A DNA stretch of 64,000 bases from Fasciolopsis buskii (Eukaryota; Platyhelminthes; Trematoda; Plagiorchiida; Fasciolidae), in contig LUCM01008333.1 in NCBI GenBank assembly GCA_008360955.1, positions 1-64,000 on the forward strand. The letters are read 5' to 3'. How positions within the stretch are numbered: the stretch's first letter is position 1; the number at the start of each line of letters is the position of its first letter. A program made the translations under genes and the position numbers. The notes beneath the pieces are model-generated. The model worked only from the letters and a program-made list of their open reading frames with translations. It was not told the origin of the DNA and did no database searches. Positions 52,490-64,000 of this stretch are shown in pieces.

Positions 52490-55400
52490 CTGCATCCGAC
52501 TTGATAAGCCACAGTGAAAGTCAATGTTTGTACTTGTTTTTAACTGTACTTGCTATCTGAATATCTACTGCAAGACCGAGGTCAATTCAAACTGAATGTC
52601 GTTATTTCATGTAGGTGGCAAGCATACATTGCCATCTGAAGTGCTATTCGCTAGACTGGGCTCCTGAAATGACCCCCTCTATTGAGCTGACCACTTCAAA
52701 TGTTTGGTGCACAATGAAGCGGTCCGGTTGTGTCAAATTTGTAATTCGGCACGTAGCGTTTGTTTTGCTGCATACATTTTGGCCAAGCAAATGATTCAAC
52801 TGACACTGCTATTGTTGTTCACGGAAGAAAGAATGCTGTCATGCTCATAAAGAGGTTAAGTTTCACTAGAATGACCATCTTACAAAACACCTAATTGAGT
52901 GATCGAATGAGGTGCTTACGCAGAAGATTGCATTTGTGATCGACGCTTAATGATATCCTTCGTGTATAGTTTAAGAGCTGGAAGTGGGATTTACTGCAAT
53001 GTGATATGTAGTTTTAATATCGATGAACAATCAATTTGGTGGATTCGAGAACTTATGAGTCAATGAGTTGGTTATACATTGTTTTTTCGGTGAATTCTGC
53101 AAATTAGGAATGTGTTATTTGATAGTGGTCCGTAGTAGAATTTTTAATTTGACCTATTTGTTTGGTTCAAACTCGTTCGTTCCGGGTTCAAGTCCCAATT
53201 CCTGTTAGATGGATGTGCACTTTTGGCGATTAATAATAAGGACGAAACAGTTGTAACGTACCTCCATGGTTTTCAGCGGCGAGTTGGATGTTGACAGGGA
53301 TTTATAATTATCTGTTTCATTGATTTCTTCTGTGGGATCCTTCTGTCTCAGGATGATGCCACTTATAAATGCAGCTTGATGTGTTCCCGAAGACTGCTGA
53401 TTTACGTCACTTTGTTGGCCATCTTGATTTATTCCGTTTCTACTTGCAATAAACCAAAAGCTGCAAATAATGGCAAGCCAAACGTTAGATTTTGAGCGGT
53501 TCGCAGTTTATTTCCCTGACTTGTGTATAGTTAACGACGGTCAGATCTCTTTCCATGTACAGAATACAACGTGTTCTCTGAGGATTGTTGCACTTTGGCA
53601 AAAGACTGGCAAGTGCTTTCAAATGAAACACTCGAACGGCTGTCCGACTCAGTGGGGTATAAGATTGGAATCCCATAAACGGGAAGCAGACCATACCAAT
53701 TAGAAATCAAGTTCGACAGAGAATCCAGTTGGAATGAGAATGAGCAAAATGCACCTGGGTAGCTGTCACCTTAATTACAGAAAGAGGGTTTAAAGGGCTC
53801 ATTTTTTGGATGCGGGTTATACGCCTGAGGTGACGAACCAACTTAATGATGACTGACCCTCGAACTTAAGAGAACTTGAAACAGACGCAGATTTCACCTC
53901 CGAGCGTTGCACAGACATCATTGAAGTTGTTTGATGTGAGTTACATTACATGCGCGTTGAAACAATCAAAGCTCTTCTTTCTGCAATTAAAAAGTTAGTC
54001 GTTCAAATTTGTTGGATGCATTTTCACCTCAGCGTGATCATTTCTGAGCTAAATATTGAAATGGAATGTAATTGGATTAAGTCCGGTTATTTTGTTGTGA
54101 ATATTACGGCGAACTGTTTAGAACTAGCTTAGTTTTTATATATCACTCGGTTGCTCGCTAACAATAGGTTAAACCTGGTACGGTTCACTGTCATACTTTA
54201 CTGTATATCCATCAATGGTTATCTAATACTGAGTGAGTAAAATGACTCCACTCTTACATGTTTTGCAACTGAAACACTACCATCGATCATGCCACAAATG
54301 AAAGTATCCCATTATCTCCCGTTTATAAGGGAATTTGAAACACCGTGAATGTCTGCAATTGCCCTGGAGCAGAGCGGATTAGAACATGGGGATATTATGT
54401 GTTGATGATCAGTCTATTATTATACTGGGTTTGTGAACATGTCTATCATGATCGGTTTATAGTAGTATCCGTGGCTGAAGAATCCCAACTTTGCAGTTCA
54501 GGAGCCAAATATTTTAGTCAGCCATTAGATTTTGGCTGTTAATTTTAAAATCCGGTTTGACACCTATGCATTTTGGCTGCGTACATAATTATGCAGTCTG
54601 CTGTTTACCTGTATCGACAGTGTGCTTAAAACTCCAGGCATTTCTGGGTTCTTCAGATTGTCATCAATGACTTCGATCCATATGGGACGTTTTTGAAAGT
54701 TTACCTACCAGTTATCCCCGGGTATTTGCCCTTATTTTGAGTTAGTACCAAAAGCAGCTTATGAAGTGGCCATGGTACGGAGTATCACATTTCATAGTTG
54801 CTTGGTTTTCTCACCGGTTCCAAGAAGTGCGTTTGCCACCACTGTCAGCTATCCAGTTCATCTACCAAAATTTCCTTTATAACTTGCACATTTGCACAGT
54901 CACACAAAGTGCCATCACGGGTCACTGTAAGCATATATAAGACTATCTTGTTAAGTCAGTCGTTCGCGAACTGCTGGCATTCGGGTTGAAGCAGGCAAAT
55001 TGTATACCATGTGAAAATTGTTTACATCATTAAGGGATTGGGCTAATTTACTAAGTGCCTTGTTGTCACATAATTAGGCATGACCCAGTGCTGTTTCTTT
55101 CAGCAACTGACTCACGTAAACTTATTTCACCCTGGCACACAGTAATCCTCACTAGAAATACAATTGTTCCAAGAAGTGCGCGCGTCGCAAACATTCAAAA
55201 CACTTTAATATAATTTGGTCAGTAGTCTCTAAACTCTTTCGAAAATGGGTCGTCCATCATTCGCGAGTGAGTGGTTTTCAGTATGTCGAACTTGCCGATG
55301 AAAAATTATGTAGACTTCAAGAGGGAGACATTCAGTGTAGGGAAATTTTGAAGTTCTGACTTTGAGCTATCATACAAAGTGACTTAAGGCTGTGAACTTT

Positions 55401-58400
55401 GTTTTCCCCATGATCTCATGCGATGCGACATGCTCCAGCGATGTTTATATCAAGGAAGGGGAAGGGGATTAGTCTTTGATAAACTGTTGCTTTCTAAAAC
55501 AACAGACTGGCGTTAAGTCTGCAGCATAATAACGTCTACATTCGGGAATTAATCAATCTTTCAAGAAGAAATGGTAACCAGCTTTGAGCTTCTCGTGATA
55601 CGGATGCACATTTGTGTTAATAATTTCGAGTCATTTACAAAACATCTTGATCCACAAAATCGTTTTCGTGAGTTGAACAGTAATGGTGTTGTTGGGTCCA
55701 AAAACATAATCCGGCCAATTTTCAGAGGAACCAGAAAAACGGAATACTCTTAAGCACACTTTCGGCTTGACTGCACTAATTTTGGCGGGTTAATTGAGAG
55801 CCTTCTCATATGACGTCTACCCTTTTTGATGCACGTATTGCCTATTTTCTAGAAACAGTAATCAGTCATTTCCGCATGCGCCTTAAACCTTCCAAAAAAT
55901 CCAGCCAGCATTTTCGTCTATTTCATTGGCATTCCTGATTCATGACTATAGTAGGGGGCAATTTTTTGCAGCCACTAAGACTTACTGCAACAGAGGGAGC
56001 CAGCAACCACGACCCTAAAACTGAGAGTGTCGTGGAATCACACACGGTTTCACTAGGTCAGGTGTGATTGAGAGATCGGCGATACCGAACTACATAACAC
56101 TAAGGTGAATTGCGAGTCTGGAATTCACGCCTCTGATACTAGTTTGGTAAGAAGCGCTTGATTAAATTGTCGGCCTTTTCGGGTTGTTCAGTGCAGTTAA
56201 CTCGGTTCCGTCAGAGCCACTGAATTTGTCTGACCAATGGCCGATTGATTAGTTGTTTAAATTGCGTTTTGATCTTTGGTTTCTATTTGGAACTGTGCAC
56301 TGAGCTTCTTCGAAACTCCTTTTCCACTTGAAAGTAGGATGGAATAATTTTGAGAAAAACGGCCTTCCACTTGATCGCAGCAGACTCTCGAACTGTTTGA
56401 AAGTGAAGAGTATCACCCCATCGACCACAAATAATATCGATTTGACGTAATTTCTGACACCATGCCATGGACGTCCGCTCTTAAAATACTGGGAAGAAGA
56501 CGTGGCTAACCGTCAACCAACTCGCTCACTTTTAGTCTCTAACTGAGAAGAACACACTGAACACAGTATATTACACTACTAGTTATCATACTTTTCTGTA
56601 TTCCTAAACTCCAGTAACCGGATCAGAATCGATGTGTCAGGCTGGAGTGAATCCGGGAGGAAACATTGTTTTCTAACTTTTACAGCAGATTCTTATTCGG
56701 ATCTGCAGATGCCGGTTGCTACCTGACGAGTAACGTATTACTCACTTTATTTCCGTCATTTTCACGGCACCAAATTATTACAAAAACCAATGACGGACAA
56801 AGGAGACACTCTTACGTAACGTGGTATTCAGGGCCAGCTTCTTTCCGAAGCTCGTTTTTAACTGCATATTATTTCAAATTCTATTAATCTATTTTTTGTT
56901 AGTGTCGATTATGTCATCCAAGTTCTAGCACTTTTTAGGTGGAGTAAATTATCGCGTAATAGCACCATCGTCACTCAGTGAGTGGTCTTCTTTCTTGAAG
57001 GCTATCGCATGTCCACAAATCATTCCCATTACACTTTAAAGCACTTGGGTCGATTCGTGACTGCAACCCCACATTTCCTAGTACATGTTCAGTAAAATTG
57101 GACTAAATCAAAAATATCCCTTAGAAGATTTACTTAGGGCTGGACAGGAGATTCTTTTCTTTCAACGGTAAACCGGCATGGTGACCGTCCTTTCATCACG
57201 TGAATAATGTTTGTGCAAGCAAATTTTACACAACACAATCAGCCTTTTGCCAAGGCTTTCTTGGTGTTTCCTTCAGTGCTCGAGCCTTACAGTTATTAGA
57301 ACCAGATATCGGCTTTAAGCAGTGACTAACACTGAGGATACTTGAGAGGAAAAGGGTTCAAGGGAACCCTACAAATCGAGGCACATATACGTAACAAGAT
57401 TAAAATTCATCCTCTACTCCGTTTTACATTATCAGGATAGTTGTAAACAGGTCCAACATTTATTCACTGAAAGATTCGAACATTTTGTTCAAACAGTTGG
57501 ATGTGAACCCAAAACGCCTTGCATATACGTGTGGCTCTAGTCCATTTCTTCGTATCACCATTCGTTTCTCTCAAGCATCTGGTCGGTAATCAAGGTTCAG
57601 AACTACATGTTACTAAAACAAACATAACAAACCCTTGTTACCTCAACTTAAATATGTAGCTAAGCCTCTCTGGGTAGCAACTTTTAGAGGATACTGACGG
57701 AACATGACACGGACAGTGAAAAATTTTCATGTTAGCAGCGTCCCAATTCTACATGTATAAGGACTTCCAGTGATTGTGTTCAGCACTTGCTGGATTTGAC
57801 TGGATGAATGAATATCCATTAGTAGATTGCAAAATCACCTCCAGAAGTTCTAATCTAAACGCACTGCTTTCAACAAAATGCATTTCCATATGACCCATCC
57901 GTCTGCCTTACAGTTCACTGACAAGTACTTTTTTCAACGTACCTTTTCATGGTTCATGAATAAACATTCGTGATTGGTTTTGGACAGTGACATATAGTCC
58001 ACGTTGTTGGGGTTTTGCCTAACCTTATTATAATGTCAGTAACGAAACCGTTTTGCCCCTTCCTATTCTGTTCACAGAATGATCCCATATTATCCAATGC
58101 AAGTGTTTTGCCAAATGTTATTTGATATGACAGTCGAATTCCAGATTTCAAACATGATGCTTTGCAGGAGAGAAAATAGATGCAAAGCGTCCGTGAACCT
58201 TTAACAAAGACGCACGTTTCACGACTGATTTATTCACCCTTCCGTGAGGTCTAGAAACAACGGAAGGCAAACCAAAGAACAAGGAAGAAACGTGCACCGG
58301 ACAGTGTTATTCGACTATCCAGCCTGATTTCTCATGCACTCGGATGACAAGATTCTATGAAACTGGAATGCAGCGTAAATTACTAGCGTGAGCACTTTCG

Positions 58401-61400
58401 CGGTTACTCTGTGTGACCCTGTGCAATGAAAAGCTGGCTCAGTCAATGGAATCCGTACGCTGCACATTATCTTCCTGCGTGAACACTAAGGCTATCTCCT
58501 AATCGAAAAAGATTCCAATTTCATGAAACTAGTCCGGTAAACTAAAGGTACCAGTTAATTCAGGTGGGATACGTTACTACCAAACCCCAGTTTGGCCGTC
58601 AGATCGAATTATGAAATACTCCCTCAGTGTTGACGATTGGACATACATGAAACAAGCTTGGATCAACCGGGTTTCCTAGGTGTGATTCTTTTTTCGTTTT
58701 TTTTCGTGCGACGCATTCGATCATCGGTAAAGTTTGGTAATTGTTGTTATATTACTCACATTGCAATGGAATGCAGGAAAATATTGCTAACTTACCAAGC
58801 GGAATACCGACACAGGGTGATTTCGTGTCCCAAAATTCAGGAACGTCCTTTATGTGACTGATCTGCTCTCTGAGGCCCACGGAAGACTCTGAGGAGACAT
58901 TAACTGCGGTGAAATATACGTTTTTCTCATACTATTGATTCCAGCACTACACGTTTCTGATCGCTGTTGTGAAACAATCATCTGTTAGTTTACAGGTACT
59001 ATGCGGAATGTGGCCTGCTGTACTCTTCAGATGGGAGTGACAGAAGGACCAAACAAACAAAAATTCAGATGGACTTTGAAAACCTCATTGAATAAAAAGT
59101 GGTAGGCTAGTCTGTTGTGAATAATCGTGAATTCTTCCATGGTTGTAAGATTTACTCAGGTAGTCACTCTTTTCTTCTATCTGGGGACCATGGACATTCA
59201 GAAGTAAAAACTGATCTCTAAAAGTTTCATCTCGTAACCGAATCCTGTTCTTATCGAAATTTCACCTTGATACCGGCCAGCGAAATCAGTGCTACGTAGT
59301 ATGATTCCGAGAAGGAACATCATGGATGAATGCGGTACGGATCCAGAGTTGAGTACAAGCACAAGGATTAGTCAAGGCCTGTAATATTTTATGGATACAT
59401 TGAAGGCCTGTGAGTAGTAAATGCAACTCTGTGGTGTTCATATTGTATTCTCTGGGACTGTGAATAACTCCTGGAGTGATGTTCTTAAATCTAGATGAGG
59501 ACATCGCAAGCCAATAAGCAATATTTTGATGCACAGGTGCATGCATAAACTGCATTTTTAGACCAGCCTTTAGTATTCACATTCGGGCGTCGTCTAGCAG
59601 TTGGATAATTTGCACGAAAGTCTAAAGTGGTTTGAGAAGCGCAGACGGTGCCACTTTTTGATCTCGGTCTCTTTGGAAATTCGCTTCTGTCTCGAACTAT
59701 TCCAATTCTTAATCACACGTGTCACTCGAAGTTCACTCATGACACATGTTTGTGACGACATTTCGTTACCGAAATTCTGGTCTATGGAGATATATCATTG
59801 TATTGGTTCACTCGGTTTTGAAAAAGAGTCAGCAAGTAATATCGTTTGAGGCAGTTCATCATACATGCGATAATTCCTTCGCAATTTGGTGAATGCCAAA
59901 TTTCCCGTGCGACTTCAGTTGTACAAGATTGGCTTTTGCCGGATGCAACAAGTTCATTGAGAACATTCATGGGATAATATGAATGATGCCATAATACAGT
60001 GAAGGCGTATCCAGTGCAACTGTCGATTATTCAGTTATCGTGTGATGATAATTCGTGGTAGGAAACGAAAACTGTGACATATCACGTTCCCTTCGAAAGG
60101 TCGAGTATGGCGATCTCGCGGCAGTTCATCAAAGTTGAGAGCCGCACAATTTGTGTGATTGGTATCTCAGGTTCTGGATTCATTTGCAACCGTGCTTACG
60201 CATTAACGAACTCAACTCGACATTTTTGGATATTTGTGCAATCTACAGTTTTTAGACAAAAATTACTGGCCTGTTTTCCCTTCAGCTGAATAGGTTTACG
60301 GGGTTGCCGGTCTGTATCCTGCGAACTGCGAAACAAGTTTTGCGATAATAAAAAGGTCTGCAATTAACTGAGTCAACACAATTTCCGTTGAAATTGATAA
60401 TATTTCGAAAACAACGATCCCATTCACTATTTTGGTGTAACGGCTCCAATCTTACCGGCGTGAATGCTGCATGCTGTTGATCAAACTTAGTGGAGTTCTT
60501 CCTCAGGGCTTAAAACACCTTGGGAGAGCCGTTCGCTGTGTGCTAGATGAGCGCTAAAATGACAAAGTTAAATGATCGGAAGATAGATTTTTAATCAGCC
60601 TTCCAAATTGAGATATACATGGTGCAATGCGAGCTCAAAGAAGGCTTTTATTCTTTGTCCTATGTGCCCTCAATGGTGTTCTGAGCTGAAAATCAGTTGA
60701 ACAGTATCATCTTTTCAGTCTCATTTGTCTGTATACAAATTTATTTCAGATGATCAGTGTCTGTTGCGTTCCAGTCACTTTTATTCCCAATAACAAAATA
60801 AACAAGAATTTGTACAATTCTCAGAGGAAAAACTCCAAGTAATTGAACCTCAAGTTCATTTCATTTGCGCAGATCGATGAATACTTTTGTGACGCACAGT
60901 ACATACTAACAATAGAAATCAGTAATGAGGAACAGTAAGTTTACACTCTCAGGTTGTTCTGATCATGAATCTACGGTAGCAAATAAACTGCTAGCAAATA
61001 CTCGGGTTGCAATTTTGCAAACATCATTTGCGTTATCGTTATTCAATAAATTTTGCATAAACTCGACTCGCGTAAATACATTTTCATGAGATTAAATTCA
61101 TTTCAGTGTTTTGTACACCATTCAGGATGAAATGCTCACATGAGAGTGCATTTTGTCACTGATTACTAAATTTATTTCCCGCTTCATAACTGTGTGTGCC
61201 TTTCCGATTTTTCCTCATCTGAAGGCTCCTGCGATGCATAAACCCAACAATAATTTTTCAATTAGTTTATTTCTCAGATATACCTGAGTCTACAGCTTCG
61301 ACAACCCAAACTTTTCCCGCAACAAGCCACCACCCATGTAAAACATTTTTGTAAGTAAAAGCGAGAACAACACTAGCAACAGTGCCACTAGTGTTAGCGA

Positions 61401-64000
61401 CAGTAATCACACCAACGCAGCAATAAATAAAATGTCTCTAATGTAAATATTACAAGGTTTCAATTCGATCAGCTAACTGAAAACTACTAAACAAAACTAG
61501 CAACCGCATTTTAGTGTGATTGGCTTTGTACGGGGTGAGGCTACCCCTCAGTTTTCAACGAATATGACCGTGTTTCGATCTAAAGGGTCACGTGTACAAA
61601 TTAAAGCTGGCTCCGGCTGACAGATTCAACTATCAAGTTGCACTGGCTAAGAGACTCAAGTGAACGTTTGGTGCGGTATTATGCATGATAAACCCATTCT
61701 GAAGGCCTTACCGAACCTGACTTTTAGACATGTCTGATCACAACGACTTGAATCATACTTTAGACAGAGCGCAGAAGAAAATCACCACGGGAAAAGCGAT
61801 GTCCATTGTTCGATTTTGTTGCATCTCCTGTCCCAGCTTTGACCTTCATATGGTCGATTGCCTCTGCGCCAGCGTACGCTGTTTGAAGTTAAATGTGAAT
61901 AAGTCAGATTTATCGTCAAATCAACAGAGGACAAATCAACTTAATTAAATGGTTAGGATCGATGATCTCACCACGTTCACTTGACTTACGTTACGGTAGG
62001 AGGGCTTCCTTTGTCTTGAATATCCTCCTTAAAAAACCCTAGTTCACATTTTCCACTTACGTGCACGAATGTTTTGCTCGATGTGGCAATTAGCATAATG
62101 CAAGTAGACAATGATTTTGATACGGCGGGACTGGAAAAAAAAATAAATTCGATCTACGTAATGGATCTGTCGGGATACTGAATCACCGAAGGCATTTCAC
62201 TCGTTTCACTACTCACTCAGTAAACCATTAAAATCGTTTTCCTCCCCGAGATTTGAACTCAAACCTAAAATTTTCATCTATTCAAACGAAACGTTCTTGT
62301 TCCGGGTAATTACTTTGTACAGCCTTAAAAGTTTACGAGTTTTCTCACTTATTGTTAGAAACCAGCGTCAATCGTCCATGCAGGCATGCATATATGATTA
62401 GGGTTTATGATTGGATTTATTTCGGAATAATGAAACTCCTCAGATTCATTTTACCACCAAGATTGATATACCTGTGGTGAGAATTTATCGGATAGAATTG
62501 TACTTTTCCCTTCATGTCTTAAATTTAGGCCTACGGTATTTTACCTTAAACAAAATAAATTACAAGCACAAGGCAACTTCACTGATTGTGAGTTGATTCC
62601 TCATCAAAACCGATGACCTGTAATACCCTCCCGGTGGAAAGAAGTGCAAAGAATCTATTGTTCACCTGTTGCTTTTTTATAACGAAAGGGCGTGATATCC
62701 AAGTAGAGGGATTTCACGTGTGTTCCATTTTGAGTCCTTGAGCATGACCCGGAATGAAATAGCGAAGGCAAACATCTGTTTCCGGCATTAGTATGTTACA
62801 CTAGTGGCGATCCTAAAGAGAAAACCCAAAAATGAGATGAGCCATTTTGAAACAAAATAAAGATAGATGATACACTCGTACATCTATATTGTAACCTCGT
62901 TTTTTGTGTTAGTTAGCGTAGCCAGTTGGATGTGTTTTAGAATGTGGGCTACGGCCACCGGCTTTTCCTGATTTTTGAAGATCATGCAGCTTTTGATTTT
63001 CTGTTCTCAGCCCGTAGTAACGCTATTGCTTATAGTAAGTGAAATTAAATTGTGTTATTGGATTTCAGCTGATAGTTGCCTGCTGTGAACGACAATCACA
63101 ATGACTACAACAACTCGGCTGTGCCTATGCCTGGCTAATTTTAGACGTTGCATGGACCAGTAACAGATCTTAAAGCCCACCACACAAAGAAATGACAATT
63201 CTTGATCGGCCCAATTCAATAAGGTCCCTAAAAACGCAAGCACACCAACAGTTTTGCATCAAGCACTAAATCACTCGCAGCAGTATGAAGAGTTTGACAA
63301 ATGAACAAGTCGGTCAAATAAGGTAACCAAAATCTCAACCCAAACATAGCTTGACACAGTTCAAATCATCGTTACTAAATATTCAGCCGATAGCAGAGGG
63401 AAAATGGACAATACAAATATTTAATAAGTGTACGTCCAAGAGATAGGAACTTGTGTTAAATGTTACCATCTGTAACTTTCCGATATCGAGCTATCACAGG
63501 GAGGTCCAAACGGAAAAGCAGTATTTCATTAAGCATTCAAGTTGGGCTTAGGATCAAAAAAACGTGATTCGGTGGGCCGCAAAACGAGACGTGGCCATCG
63601 CAGCCCACCGGAAGACGGTGACCAGTCACTTGTTTGATAAGAAACATAATCCAGACGAATAGGGTTTTCAAGATACTAATAAATTCCAAAGATGATTGCT
63701 GTTAAGAGTTACTGACCCGAACATAATGCTGCGTTAGTTCTCAGAGCTACCATGGGGGAAACGTTTGTCCCTACCGTCGTCTAGAATATGAAGCAAACGT
63801 AAAAGAAATCATTGCTTTTCACCGACTGGTTTGAATTAGTAATTGAATTTTATACTGGACTTTTGGATCACTAAAGCACAAAATAAAGATGTATTTTACA
63901 GTTGTGCGGTAAGGATGATTTGTCCACGGAGTGGTTTTAAGCAGCATGAGTATTTTTAATTGTAATTTCAAAAAATAATTCCACCTTGAAAGCGATGAAG
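52490..64000. other. Gene-free outer stretch of right arm
   Basis: Mirror of 5470-16980. It contains the mirrored GC-rich hairpin (63570-63610) and mirrored B-box-like sites at 53184-53196 (plus) and 62250-62258 (minus). No recognised coding sequence. Confidence 0.5.
63570..63610. repeat. GC-rich hairpin, mirror copy
   Basis: Exact reverse complement of the hairpin at 5860-5900, located in the right arm. Confidence 0.7.

Larger units (their letters stand above)
37144..64000 (-). repeat. Right arm of giant inverted repeat
   Basis: Reverse-complement copy of 5470-32326. It begins next to the spacer and is still matching at the last base of the window, so its true outer end lies outside. Every feature described in the left arm is present here on the opposite strand at 69470 minus its coordinate. 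Confidence 0.98.

Overview
The window looks like non-coding eukaryotic DNA. It is AT-rich, no open frame reads as a bacterial or phage gene, and there are no operons or ribosome binding sites. It holds a long degenerate GATA-type array and several dead retrotransposon copies. The best recognised element is a non-LTR retrotransposon (LINE) whose broken reading frames resemble the endonuclease-reverse transcriptase copies that are abundant in flatworms, especially flukes. A flatworm, probably a digenean trematode, is therefore my best guess, inferred from the repeat type only. I find no intact host gene, rRNA gene, functional tRNA gene or CRISPR array.

The dominant structure is one giant inverted repeat. 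Position x on the left matches position 69470 minus x on the right as its reverse complement. The left arm is 5470-32326 and the right arm is 37144-64000, each at least 26,857 bp. They flank a single-copy spacer of 4,817 bp (32327-37143). The offset is constant over the whole arm, so there is no net insertion or deletion. All 55 open frames of 60 codons or more that lie wholly inside one arm recur in the other with an identical translation. Stretches compared base by base, including an AT/GATA microsatellite, are identical. The right arm runs off the window end, so bases 1-5469 may also belong to the left arm, with their partner beyond base 64000.

Layout: 1-5469 outer flank, nothing recognised. 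5470-16980 no gene, with a GC-rich hairpin near 5880. 17160-18340 degenerate GATA array. 18620-26889 no gene, apart from a pyrimidine-rich block holding one copy of a small coding repeat (23498-23680). 26890-29466 decayed LINE. 29707-29850 Ty3/Gypsy-like reverse transcriptase scrap. 31945-32109 second copy of the small coding repeat. 32327-37143 spacer, with a second internally deleted LINE copy (32340-33625), a tRNA-derived SINE-like stretch (34194-34267) and the longest open frame of the window (33789-34391, minus strand). 37144-64000 mirror image of the left arm.

Nothing here forms a pathway. The biology lies in the architecture: a near-perfect palindrome like those on sex chromosomes or in amplified loci, or else a fold-back assembly artefact. 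The sequence alone cannot decide, but the decayed similarity just past the arm ends and the retroelement at the left junction can be tested.
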